Assembly: GCA_023228225.1 (NCBI GenBank)
Contig: JALOBO010000003.1
Location: forward strand, 1-64,000
Source: Clostridia bacterium
GTDB lineage: Bacteria > Bacillota > Clostridia > Christensenellales > UBA1242
Length of the DNA: 64,000 bases
Direction: 5' to 3'
Program-made: the position numbers and the translations under genes
Part shown: positions 7,491 to 15,483 of the stretch, in pieces
Layout: each line of letters begins with the position of its first letter
Position numbering within the stretch: position 1 is the first letter of the stretch
The notes under the pieces: generated by a model
The model's database searches: none
Told to the model about the DNA's origin: nothing
The model's input: only the letters and a program-made list of their open reading frames with translations

Positions 7491-8582
7491 TTATTTAGTT
7501 TCTAAGTATAAAATGTAATTATTGAATTCATATAAGAATTTTGCAATATCTTCAATTGTTAAAGTTCCGATGTTAGAAATTCTAAATGTATTTGTATTCG
7601 ATACTTTTCCTGGATATATTGTAATGCCTCTTTCCTTTAAAAAGTCATGCATATCATCAAATGAATATTTTGGATGTTCCAAATCAAAAAAACTTGTTAT
7701 GATAACAGACGAATGCTCTTCTGGCGTATATTGTTTAACGCCAGCAACTTTCATGCCGTTAATCAACAACGTTCTATTATTTTTATAACGATTATGTCTA
7801 CCGCCAACAGTTTCACTTGTTAATTCCTTTATTGCTTGATAAAAAGCATATATTGTTTGAACAGGTGGTGTAAATCTTAATTGCAAATTTTTCTGCATGT
7901 AATCCCATTGGTCGTATACATCAAAATAACAAGTTCTTGCTTGACCTTTTAGTTCCATTAATTTTTCTCGTCTAGCAATTATAAATCCAATGCCTGCAAA
8001 TCCTTGTATGCATTTATTTGAACTTCCTATTAAAAAATCAACATTACTTTTTGTCATTTCTATTTCATATGCACCAACAGTACTCATTGCATCAATAATA
8101 AATGTCTTGTTATTTTCTTTACATAAATTTCCTATAAAGTCAATATCATTTAGTATTCCTGTTGTCGTTTCGCAATGAACTGTATACACATGTGTTATAT
8201 CCGGATTCGTTTCAATTAATTTAGATATCATTTCATAATTTAAAACTTTATCGCCACAGTCAATTTCAAACAAACGTATAGCGTATCTTTTTGCAATTTC
8301 TGCTGCTCGTCTACCGTATGCACCGTTTGTAATAACTAGTAGAAATGAATCTTTCGGCAAAGATGATATCATCGCTTCTATTGCACCGGTACCTGATGAA
8401 CCAAATAAAATTGATTCATATCGTAAATGGTCAGTTGCAACAAATGTTGGCAAATGTACCATTATTGCATTCATGATACCACCAAATTCACGTTCTCGTG
8501 GACAAATATCGTCAACAATTTGTGCTTGCTTTACGCTTTCTGACGTATTTGCAGGCCCAGGATTTAAAAGAATTTGTTTCAT
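7491..8582 (-). CDS. phnW/aepZ: 2-aminoethylphosphonate:pyruvate transaminase
   Basis: PLP-dependent class V aminotransferase that in biosynthetic clusters runs toward AEP: phosphonoacetaldehyde plus an amino donor gives 2-aminoethylphosphonate. It has the family opening LLNPGPANTSESVK and CPREREFG, the glycine loop FGSSGTGAIEAM, and the PLP lysine in SSNKCIQGFAGIGFI. Its 363 residues match the usual length. Its ATG overlaps the stop of the upstream nucleotidyltransferase gene (TAATG), so translation is coupled. With the three upstream genes it completes a PEP-to-AEP route like aepXYZ of Bacteroides fragilis capsule loci. Related transaminases of the same fold cannot be fully excluded, but the context is decisive. 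Confidence 0.92.
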   Translation of the reverse strand: MKQILLNPGPANTSESVKQAQIVDDICPREREFGGIMNAIMVHLPTFVATDHLRYESILFGSSGTGAIEAMISSLPKDSFLLVITNGAYGRRAAEIAKRYAIRLFEIDCGDKVLNYEMISKLIETNPDITHVYTVHCETTTGILNDIDFIGNLCKENNKTFIIDAMSTVGAYEIEMTKSNVDFLIGSSNKCIQGFAGIGFIIARREKLMELKGQARTCYFDVYDQWDYMQKNLQLRFTPPVQTIYAFYQAIKELTSETVGGRHNRYKNNRTLLINGMKVAGVKQYTPEEHSSVIITSFFDLEHPKYSFDDMHDFLKERGITIYPGKVSNTNTFRISNIGTLTIEDIAKFLYEFNNYILYLETK

Positions 8583-9304
8583 TATAAGATATTGTATAAA
8601 AGTGGGAATACTCTATTAACTGCTTTATAGTAATGAATAAGATCATCGATTTCACACCATACATAATCAGTTTTCTCTAAATTGAATTGTACGCCATATT
8701 TTTTAGTTGCTTTAACTAAAACATGTTCATATTCAATTCTTGGATTATTTTTTAAGATATCTTCAGCGAATGGTAACAATACATTATTAACAGTATTTGC
8801 TGAAATGTGAGAAATTCCTAAAAATGAATGCTCGTGATTTTCCAAATCAGATGTTAATTTCGATACATTACTCATGCAATTGTTGAAAGATTCAACATAA
8901 ACTTCATCATGATCTTTTGTTATGAATGATGTTACAATAATGTCTTTGTCGTTACCTATATGGTCAAGAATCTTTGCATCATATAAAATATCACTTTCAA
9001 CAATCGTACATGCACCTTTCACTTCTTTCAAACCTACATACAAAGAATATCCGCTTCCACTGTCAACGTAATTGCCATTATGAATTGTTGACACTTCTTT
9101 ATATCCTTTGGCAAATTTTTCGTAGTATTCAGATTTATGTCCTGTTACAATTAATATCTTTTCATAACCTTTTTTCAATAAATTTTCAACGGACATTTCA
9201 ATCAATGATTTTCCGCAGATTCTTAAAAAGCCTTTTGGCATAGTTTCAGTTAGTAAACCGACCCTGCTTCCAAGACCTGCTGCTAGTATGATTGCTGTTT
9301 TCAT
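8582..9304 (-). CDS. pntC: CTP-transferase-like nucleotidyltransferase, probable AEP cytidylyltransferase
   Basis: A sugar-phosphate-nucleotidyltransferase-fold enzyme of the LicC/PntC type, expected to join CMP to a small phosphate or phosphonate. The N-terminal signature AAGLGSRVGLLTETMPKGF is the NTP-binding loop with the conserved Arg and Lys. ESDILYD near residue 102 is the metal-binding region. The 240-residue length fits choline-phosphate and AEP cytidylyltransferases. It sits between phosphonopyruvate decarboxylase (5 bases upstream) and AEP transaminase (TAATG overlap), so AEP is the most likely substrate and CMP-AEP the product. CDP-choline formation is an alternative; the symbol is assigned by context. 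Confidence 0.8.
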   Translation of the reverse strand: MKTAIILAAGLGSRVGLLTETMPKGFLRICGKSLIEMSVENLLKKGYEKILIVTGHKSEYYEKFAKGYKEVSTIHNGNYVDSGSGYSLYVGLKEVKGACTIVESDILYDAKILDHIGNDKDIIVTSFITKDHDEVYVESFNNCMSNVSKLTSDLENHEHSFLGISHISANTVNNVLLPFAEDILKNNPRIEYEHVLVKATKKYGVQFNLEKTDYVWCEIDDLIHYYKAVNRVFPLLYNIL

Positions 9305-9309
9305 TATTT

Positions 9310-10443
9310 TTATTTTTTTAAAAATTTCATTAATCGTTTCTTAACTTGTACTGGTGTAACTGCTGGTCGACCTAAAGGATCTTTTGAACCAGGAACTGTT
9401 GGCACAACAATTAGCTTCAATGTTCTTTCTTTATCTTTTTTCCAATTAGTTAATGCATTTTCTAATTGGCCGTATGATCTAACAATAGCATTTTGGTAAT
9501 TCATAGAAGACGCTAGTTTATTCCATGATACGTTATTCGATAATGTAGCTTGTCCGCCTGTTGTGTCGTGAACATTATTATCAAGTAATATATGTAGCAT
9601 GTTTGATGGCGCATATTCTGCAATCAATGGAAGAACACTTAAACGCATTAATGCAGCACCGTCTCCATCAATGACATATACTTTTTTATCTGTATTCAAC
9701 GCAACACCTAAGCCAATTGCACCAGCGCAACCCATCGAACCGACCATATACAAGTTATTTTTCTTATCTTTTATATCATACAATTCTCTGCCTGTCATTC
9801 CTGTTGTTGCGATATAAACAGCATCTTTGTCAATTGTTGAAATTGATTTAAGTACCTCATATCGAGTCATGTCCATAACTTCTTGATTCAATGTATTTGC
9901 AAAGCCAATTGGCGCAACATCTTTTAATGTTTTTTGCTTTGGAATTAACTTAACAGAATTAAAAGTATCTTTTTCAACAAGAATAAAATATGGCATATTA
10001 GTTTTTGCCATTATTGCTTTTGCTTCTGCTATCTGTTGTTTTGCAATTTCATCATCTTTCGATAAAACAACGGATTTCATTTTCATTGTTTTTATCAATT
10101 TTGCAGTAATCACGCCCATTAATTCATGTTGAGGTTCAGTGTCAGAACCGGTTCGCATACTAACAAAAACCAATGATGGAATTTTGAATATGTAATTTAA
10201 TGAAGTAAGTGGGGAAACTGCATTTCCGAATCCGGAATTTTGCATCATGACAACTGTATTTCGACCTGCTATGTGTGCGCCTGCAGCTATTGCAATTGCA
10301 TCACCTTCATTTGCTGCATTGTAATATTCACAATCATTTTGCGCATAATTAATTAAACTTTTCATCCAAGAGCAAGGAACTCCTGTAAAAAAATCAAATC
10401 CTTCTTGTTTTAAAAAATCTCCAAATTTTTGTGTGTCTACCAT
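9310..10443 (-). CDS. aepY: Phosphonopyruvate decarboxylase
   Basis: Thiamine-diphosphate enzyme that decarboxylates phosphonopyruvate to phosphonoacetaldehyde, making the PEP mutase reaction irreversible. Evidence: FFTGVPCSWMKSL at the start (family GVPdSxLk), NAANEGDAIAIAAGAH with the catalytic glutamate, and the ThDP-binding motif from GDGAALMRLS to LLDNNVHD. The 377-residue length is standard for this one-chain family. It begins 14 bases after the PEP mutase gene. Sulfopyruvate decarboxylase is the nearest alternative; adjacency to PEP mutase argues against it. Confidence 0.93.
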   Translation of the reverse strand: MVDTQKFGDFLKQEGFDFFTGVPCSWMKSLINYAQNDCEYYNAANEGDAIAIAAGAHIAGRNTVVMMQNSGFGNAVSPLTSLNYIFKIPSLVFVSMRTGSDTEPQHELMGVITAKLIKTMKMKSVVLSKDDEIAKQQIAEAKAIMAKTNMPYFILVEKDTFNSVKLIPKQKTLKDVAPIGFANTLNQEVMDMTRYEVLKSISTIDKDAVYIATTGMTGRELYDIKDKKNNLYMVGSMGCAGAIGLGVALNTDKKVYVIDGDGAALMRLSVLPLIAEYAPSNMLHILLDNNVHDTTGGQATLSNNVSWNKLASSMNYQNAIVRSYGQLENALTNWKKDKERTLKLIVVPTVPGSKDPLGRPAVTPVQVKKRLMKFLKK

Positions 10444-10457
10444 ATTATGTATTTTAA

Positions 10458-11753
10458 TTATTTTGTTCCTGGTATTAATTCAAGTATATCATTTATACTC
10501 ATGCATAATGTTTTATCAACATTTTCTGATTTGCCGTCTAAAAGAATTCCTTTTGCTGTTTTTAGCATTGCTGGATATGCAGAACGTAATAAATGATTTG
10601 CATAAATCACTATATTAGCACCAGCTTTTTCAAATTCATCAATATGAATTTTATTGAAACTAGAAGGAACTACAACGATAGGTGTTTGTTTATCGAATTC
10701 TCTAAATCTTTTAATAAATTCAAATATTTCTACACCGTCTTTATTTCTTGAATGTATCATGATAGCATCAGCACCTGCGTTAACATAAGCAAACGAACGT
10801 TCTAGTGCATCTTCTAATCCTTTTTCTAAAATTAAACTTTCGCATCTAGCAATGATCATAAAGTTTTTTGTTATCTGCGCAGCTTTACCCATTTTTATTT
10901 TATGACAGAAGTCACAAATACAATCCTGCGACTGGTCAACATCATTTCCAAATAATGAATTTTTCTTCAAACCAGTTTTATCTTCAATTATTGCAGCAGA
11001 TACGCCAACACGTTCTAAACTTCGAACTGTAAATTGAAAATGTTCAGGTTTACCGCCTGTATCGGCATCATATATCATCGGTTTTGTTGTTACCTCAAAT
11101 ATTTCATTTATTGTTGTAAGACGAGCAGTTGTATCAACAGCTTCAATATCAGGTTTGCCTTTCGATGTAGAATCGGTCAAAGAACTTGACCACATGCCAT
11201 CAAACTGCGTGTTATCAATTTTTGTGTGTTCGACAATTAATCCGCTTAAAGCATTATGAACTTCAAGTATTCTTAGAATTTTCTTTTCACGCAATAATCT
11301 TCGCAATGAATTACTTCTAACTGTTGATGTTATACCTAATGCAGTTACTTGTTCTTTTATATTGATACTGTTGATTTCTTTTGAATATTCTGGCTCAATT
11401 AATTCGCCATGAATTTCTAATATGTAATCTAATACTTCATCTCTATATTTCTTCAGGTGATTTGTTTTCCAATCAGTTCCATGAACAACTATAGTAGCAC
11501 CAATTTTTTTTAAATTTGGTAGGCATGATGCAGATTCTTGTGGAATAATTTCAGACACGCACCCAATTGCGGCAATTGCAATTCTTCTATTTTCATATGA
11601 TAAATAAGGAACGTCGTTTATTTCCCTACATGCATCTTCAGTTAGTAATCCTACAATTACTTTGCCATGTTTACTTGCTTCTGTTAAAATTGATACATGA
11701 CCTGCGTGTATCAAATCAGCAATCATGCTAACATAAACTATTGTTTCATTCAT
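10458..11753 (-). CDS. aepX/pepM: Phosphoenolpyruvate mutase fused to N-terminal nucleotidyltransferase
   Basis: Rearranges PEP to phosphonopyruvate, forming the C-P bond. The first ~140 residues are a cytidylyltransferase-fold domain with ADLIHAGHVSIL (HxGH motif) and a C-terminal STVRSNSLRR where the family has an ISTTxIR-like motif. The mutase domain follows: FDGMWSSSLTDS, MIYDADTGG and the signature IEDKTGLKKNSLFG (EDKxxxKxNS), which separates PEP mutase from isocitrate lyase relatives. The same two-domain layout and ~430-residue length are known in Bacteroides AepX. It is the first gene of the operon, preceded by a GAATATATA element and a hairpin with a T-rich tail. All key residues appear intact. 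Confidence 0.95.
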   Translation of the reverse strand: MNETIVYVSMIADLIHAGHVSILTEASKHGKVIVGLLTEDACREINDVPYLSYENRRIAIAAIGCVSEIIPQESASCLPNLKKIGATIVVHGTDWKTNHLKKYRDEVLDYILEIHGELIEPEYSKEINSINIKEQVTALGITSTVRSNSLRRLLREKKILRILEVHNALSGLIVEHTKIDNTQFDGMWSSSLTDSTSKGKPDIEAVDTTARLTTINEIFEVTTKPMIYDADTGGKPEHFQFTVRSLERVGVSAAIIEDKTGLKKNSLFGNDVDQSQDCICDFCHKIKMGKAAQITKNFMIIARCESLILEKGLEDALERSFAYVNAGADAIMIHSRNKDGVEIFEFIKRFREFDKQTPIVVVPSSFNKIHIDEFEKAGANIVIYANHLLRSAYPAMLKTAKGILLDGKSENVDKTLCMSINDILELIPGTK

Positions 11754-11777
11754 TTGTTTTTGTATAAAGTGTAAATA

Positions 11778-11812
11778 AAAATTAGCATAATTTTTTAGAT
11801 TATGCTAATTTT
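11778..11812 (-). terminator. Hairpin between nrdJ and pepM: terminator or leader attenuator
   Basis: A perfect 13-bp inverted repeat (AAAATTAGCATAA and TTATGCTAATTTT) with a 9-base loop is followed on the minus strand by TTTATTTAC. It can end the ribonucleotide reductase transcript. Because the GAATATATA element at 11815-11823 lies on its upstream side, a transcript from that element would run through the hairpin before reaching pepM. Confidence 0.7.
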
Positions 11813-11814
11813 AT

Positions 11815-11823
11815 TATATATTC
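11815..11823 (-). promoter_or_regulatory. Candidate phage promoter element GAATATATA
   Basis: Exact copy directly after the nrdJ stop codon, 62 bases before the pepM start. It is separated from pepM by a strong hairpin, unlike most other copies, which are 16-35 bases from a start. Confidence 0.4.
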
Positions 11824-13692
11824 TTATTTTAATTCGCATCCGCCAGATCCGCATGCCAATTCTCCAGATAAATCTGTTTCATCAGTGCCTTCGTGAATTT
11901 GCGTAACGTCAACAAATTTCAAATGTTGAATTCTTCTGTTATATTCTTCTTCTGTAATTTCTTCAAACGGTGCTTGAATGTATGTTCCTCCGTCATACGG
12001 AAGTACTGATAAACCATTATAGTATTTTCTGTTTTCCCACATCCATTCGCCTACTGCTTCCCATTCGTTTTCTTTTATGAAAACTGTTGCAGATACGTTG
12101 TTGTAATTTTCACCTTTTCGGTGACCGCCATATACCCATTTAGTATTGAACTTTTTGATTCGATTTAAGAATGCAAATATTGATTCATCACGAGTTATTG
12201 CATCAGAAGGCGATTTTTGTGGCACTTCAATAATTCCAGTGTCATGTGGTCTGAAGTAATCATCAACCACAAGTTCAGGATGATTTGCTGCTAAGAATTT
12301 GTAAAGTGTTTCGTTTTTACCAATTCGCATTCTTCGAATGTAATATTTTGCAAACCAAGCGTGAATACCTGATGATGTACCAAGAACAAGCGAACTAGTA
12401 CCTGCAGGTTTTACGGTTGTTGTTCTTGCCGCTTTACTAATTTTCAATAAATCAGCAGCACGTGCGTTTTCTTCTTTAACCGCTTTTGCAGCATCTTTCA
12501 TATCGAGATTCAATATTCCTTGTGAAGCAATACCTGTCATACCTACACCAACAAGTGCATCTTTTTCAGTTGTTCGTTGCCAAATTGAACGTAAGTAATG
12601 GAATTCTGTATAACTTGCTTGTAACGTTCCAATGAAAGATGCAGCTCTACAACGTGCATTCAATTCTTCTTGGTCATATACATTTGATACGTTTACTTCT
12701 GTTAGATTGCAAAATTGAAATGGCTTTAATGCAATTTCACCGCAAGGATTTGTTCCCCAATCTTTATCATTTGAAAAAATAAATCCTGGTTCGCCAGCAC
12801 CCGATGCTTGAATTTTTTTGAACAAATCAACAAAGAATTCTTTGCTAATTTTATGTCTCATTAGTAATGCTGAATTGTTTGCTCGTCCTCTTTGTGGGTT
12901 ACGTTCCCACCAATCTCCAAATTTACAAGTTAACATTGTTTCATCATCAGCAGAGAATAAAGAAATTAATGCAGCTCTACGAATACCGCCTGCCAATACG
13001 GCATCAGCAATGTAACAAACAATGTCATGAACTTCTAATGTTGTTAATGAATCGCCTGTATTTTTTTGGTCAAAAATCCCCTTTACTTTAATGATACATT
13101 CCTTCAAAGGTTGTGGTCCTGGTGCTTTTCCACCTGATGTTACAAGTTGTGCACCTTTTTGTCGAATATCTGCAAAGTCAAAATTGATTGTTGAACCGCC
13201 AAAGAAATATGATTTCATTAAAACTTTTATTGCATCAGCCCATCCTTCAATTGAATCACCGATTAAGTATCGTCTGTTTCTGTCAGGATTTGGTTTATTT
13301 ATGAGCGGCAATTTTTCAACGTGATGACGTTGTACTGAATAACCAATGCCCGTGCCTCCTAATAAAAGAAACATAATTTCGGAAAATGCACGCCAATCAT
13401 CAATAGGTAAATAACCGCAGTTATAAATTCTATTAGGCGATATTTCAATAGGTTTACCGCTAAATTGCATACTTCTCATTGACGGCAATACTTTCTTATC
13501 GTACACGTATTTATACGCAGCATTAATGTCTGCTTTTAGGTGTGGATATTTTTTGATATGCATTGCCTTGTTTCTTGTAACAAGTTCATCCCATGTTTCT
13601 CTTCTACCAAGATCCTTGTCAAATCTTGCGTATTTTGTAAAAATTGTTAAGTCGCTTAACGTTTTAATGTCTAAATTTTCTTCCATTTTCAA
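11824..13692 (-). CDS. nrdJ: Class II (adenosylcobalamin-dependent) ribonucleotide reductase
   Basis: Makes deoxyribonucleotides for phage DNA, independent of oxygen, using coenzyme B12. Visible features: LPSMRSMQFSG and YNCGYLPID near the N-terminus, LGGTGIGYSVQRHH, the active-site loop TNPCGEIALKPFQFCNLTE (radical cysteine and glutamate), PAGTSSLVLGTSSGIH, and the C-terminal redox pair CGSGGC (Cys614 and Cys619). At 622 residues it is shorter than the ~740-residue Lactobacillus-type monomeric enzyme but keeps the motifs. No NrdB-type small subunit is in the window, consistent with class II. It follows the polymerase fragment, after a 158-base leader with a large hairpin. Confidence 0.9.
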   Translation of the reverse strand: MKMEENLDIKTLSDLTIFTKYARFDKDLGRRETWDELVTRNKAMHIKKYPHLKADINAAYKYVYDKKVLPSMRSMQFSGKPIEISPNRIYNCGYLPIDDWRAFSEIMFLLLGGTGIGYSVQRHHVEKLPLINKPNPDRNRRYLIGDSIEGWADAIKVLMKSYFFGGSTINFDFADIRQKGAQLVTSGGKAPGPQPLKECIIKVKGIFDQKNTGDSLTTLEVHDIVCYIADAVLAGGIRRAALISLFSADDETMLTCKFGDWWERNPQRGRANNSALLMRHKISKEFFVDLFKKIQASGAGEPGFIFSNDKDWGTNPCGEIALKPFQFCNLTEVNVSNVYDQEELNARCRAASFIGTLQASYTEFHYLRSIWQRTTEKDALVGVGMTGIASQGILNLDMKDAAKAVKEENARAADLLKISKAARTTTVKPAGTSSLVLGTSSGIHAWFAKYYIRRMRIGKNETLYKFLAANHPELVVDDYFRPHDTGIIEVPQKSPSDAITRDESIFAFLNRIKKFNTKWVYGGHRKGENYNNVSATVFIKENEWEAVGEWMWENRKYYNGLSVLPYDGGTYIQAPFEEITEEEYNRRIQHLKFVDVTQIHEGTDETDLSGELACGSGGCELK

Positions 13693-13709
13693 ATTATGTT
13701 AAAATTAAA

Positions 13710-13757
13710 AAGCGGAATACACAAGGTTCCTTGCCAAAGAACATTATGTATCCGCTT
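13710..13757 (-). terminator. Structured hairpin upstream of nrdJ, terminator or attenuator
   Basis: Outer arms AAGCGGAATACA and TGTATCCGCTT can pair around a loop holding a second small inverted repeat (CAAGG and CCTTG). On the minus strand the structure is followed by TTTTTAATTTT and then, about 10 bases on, by the nrdJ ATG. It may end the polymerase transcript or act as a leader attenuator for nrdJ. It lacks the size and box expected of a cobalamin riboswitch. Confidence 0.65.
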
Positions 13758-13803
13758 GTGTTATTTTGTGTATGTAAAATTCATATTTAATGATTGATAT
13801 TAA

Positions 13804-13812
13804 TATATATTC
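13804..13812 (-). promoter_or_regulatory. Candidate phage promoter element GAATATATA
   Basis: Exact copy in the 157-base gap between the polymerase fragment and nrdJ, 112 bases before the nrdJ start and upstream of the hairpin at 13710-13757. Confidence 0.4.
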
Positions 13813-13849
13813 ATTACGAATAATGTTTTTATTAAAAAAAAGCTTATTT

Positions 13850-15241
13850 TTATATTTTTTCTAACTCAGCTTTCAATTTCTTAAGTTCCTGTATTTCATT
13901 TTGAACAGCAAACATTTGTTTCTTTGCGGATTTTCTTTGTCCATAAAAATCAGTTAAAATTGTTCTAAATACAGAATCTTCGGCATCATTAAAATACGCG
14001 CCAGATGCAGTGTATGTAATGTTTTCAATATCTGGTTTCTTTGCTTCTTTACCCATGAATGCTTCAGGTGACATATTCCATTGTCGCATAATAGATGGGT
14101 ACAGTGATGCAAAGTCAAAAGAAGCAACCCAATCGTATATTCCTTTTACGGGTGGAAATACAAAGGCACCTTCGTAACCTGTTTTATTTACGTTTCGGTT
14201 TTTGATTGTTGGGAATATTCGATTTCTGCCGTAGAATTCACGAGTCATCACAGATTCAGCCATTGCGATTGGTGAGAATGCTCTATTTGCTTCAACCTTT
14301 GTAATGTTACCCAATTTTAAATATGTTGACATTGTTGATAACTTTGCATCAATCAATTTTACAAGAATTGAATCGACGCCATTATAGTAAACATATTGTT
14401 CAAAATCAGATTCATATAAATCCTGAAGTGTTCCGTTGTACGGAATTTTACCCATACCCAATGCTGCAGTTGCAACATATTGTAGCGTATTGTTATCTTT
14501 GAAGATTACTCTATCCCATTTTTTATAAAGTTCCATGTAATCGACAACAACTCTGTGCATCGGTAATTCTTCACGACCTACAAGTTTGCCATTTACTGCT
14601 GCAACAGATGGGTCAATTGATAAATTACGACAACGATTTACAAGATACGCCCAGTCAAAGTTTATAAAGTTCCATCCGGTAATCAATGGCATTTTTTGTA
14701 TTGCCTTATTGAAAAATGAATATAACAAATCATATTCTGTTTTGAAATAAACATATGAAAACTTAATTTCTGGATAATTATGATCTGTTAAGTACTTGTT
14801 TATTTTGATTTCGATATTTCTTATCTGAACGGGAAGCAATGGTTTTGTTCCTAATACAGCAAGCATATTATCGTGCGCAAATGATATTGCGGTTACCTTA
14901 TGTCTTGCAACAGATGGTTTTGGCCATTCATCATCAACTTCAGTTTCAATATCCACAAAGAATTTCTTTGGGTCATTTTTTGAATAAATCTTTTCTTTAA
15001 TGTAATCTGGCTGTTTCATGAGAATTTCCTCAATTCTCCATTTGTTCAAAAAGAAAGCTTTTTTCTTTTGAACTAATTTGCCATCCCAACTTTTGAATGA
15101 AGGTTCCGCTTTTCCTACGGTATATGGAACCCATTCAAAAAAATCCTCTTGTTCTATAGGAATTATTTGGAAAGCAACATCTCCATTTTCATCGAAGTAA
15201 GATACCTTAAGGTTTTTCTCTACTTGTTCGACGTTAATCAT
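13850..15241 (-). CDS. 43 (N-terminal part): Family B DNA polymerase, N-terminal half (exonuclease plus polymerase motif A)
   Basis: Equivalent to the first half of T4 gp43. The 3'-5' exonuclease domain has FFVDIETEV (metal-binding D97 and E99), GWNFINFDWAYLV and YYNGVDSILVKLI. The polymerase domain begins with motif A, FDFASLYPSIMRQWN, at about residue 375. The protein then ends at residue 463 after a charged helix (GQRKSAKK to ELKKLKAELEKI). Motif B (KxxxNSxYG) and motif C (DTDS) are missing here and I found them nowhere else in the window. The gene is therefore either split, with the palm/thumb part encoded elsewhere, or truncated. The clean stop and intact reading frame favour a functional split. 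Confidence 0.9.
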   Translation of the reverse strand: MINVEQVEKNLKVSYFDENGDVAFQIIPIEQEDFFEWVPYTVGKAEPSFKSWDGKLVQKKKAFFLNKWRIEEILMKQPDYIKEKIYSKNDPKKFFVDIETEVDDEWPKPSVARHKVTAISFAHDNMLAVLGTKPLLPVQIRNIEIKINKYLTDHNYPEIKFSYVYFKTEYDLLYSFFNKAIQKMPLITGWNFINFDWAYLVNRCRNLSIDPSVAAVNGKLVGREELPMHRVVVDYMELYKKWDRVIFKDNNTLQYVATAALGMGKIPYNGTLQDLYESDFEQYVYYNGVDSILVKLIDAKLSTMSTYLKLGNITKVEANRAFSPIAMAESVMTREFYGRNRIFPTIKNRNVNKTGYEGAFVFPPVKGIYDWVASFDFASLYPSIMRQWNMSPEAFMGKEAKKPDIENITYTASGAYFNDAEDSVFRTILTDFYGQRKSAKKQMFAVQNEIQELKKLKAELEKI

Positions 15242-15242
15242 A

Positions 15243-15479
15243 TTATTTGCTTAAATCTGTTGATACTTTGTTTTGTTTTACTTTTGGAATGAATTCTTCA
15301 TTCACATGGCCACATTTTGTGCATTGTAATACAGGAATCGGAAATACTTGGTCTTTATCTGCACCTAGCATAAATTTCGATACTTTTTTTATCATTACCA
15401 CTTCATTAAAAAATGGATTTTGACATTCATTACAAACAATGTCTATCGCCTGCGATAAATCAATTTGAGGTTGTTGCAT
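15243..15479 (-). CDS. Small zinc-ribbon protein
   Basis: Contains two cysteine pairs, CNECQNPF and CTKCGHVNEEF, spaced about 35 residues apart, the geometry of a zinc ribbon. No function is known. The frame opens at 15521, overlapping the dUTPase gene, but the methionine at 15479 (MQQPQIDLSQ) gives a clean 4-base gap after the dUTPase stop and is the better start. Its stop sits 1 base before the polymerase ATG, so the dUTPase, zinc-ribbon and polymerase genes form one operon. Such small ribbons near polymerase could be replication or transcription accessory factors; this is a guess. Confidence 0.7.
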   Translation of the reverse strand: MQQPQIDLSQAIDIVCNECQNPFFNEVVMIKKVSKFMLGADKDQVFPIPVLQCTKCGHVNEEFIPKVKQNKVSTDLSK

Positions 15480-15483
15480 AATA

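Noticed and set aside
7035..7505. Plus-strand ORF of 156 codons
   Set aside because: Antisense to the UVR-motif gene, with low-complexity Ser/Phe-rich translation typical of shadow frames.
13693..13849. Intron or intein interrupting the polymerase gene
   Set aside because: The next gene is ribonucleotide reductase; no polymerase sequence resumes on the other side, so an intron here cannot explain the missing half.
13710..13850. Cobalamin riboswitch before the B12-dependent reductase
   Set aside because: The leader is too short and no B12-box-like sequence is visible; the hairpin fits a terminator or attenuator better.
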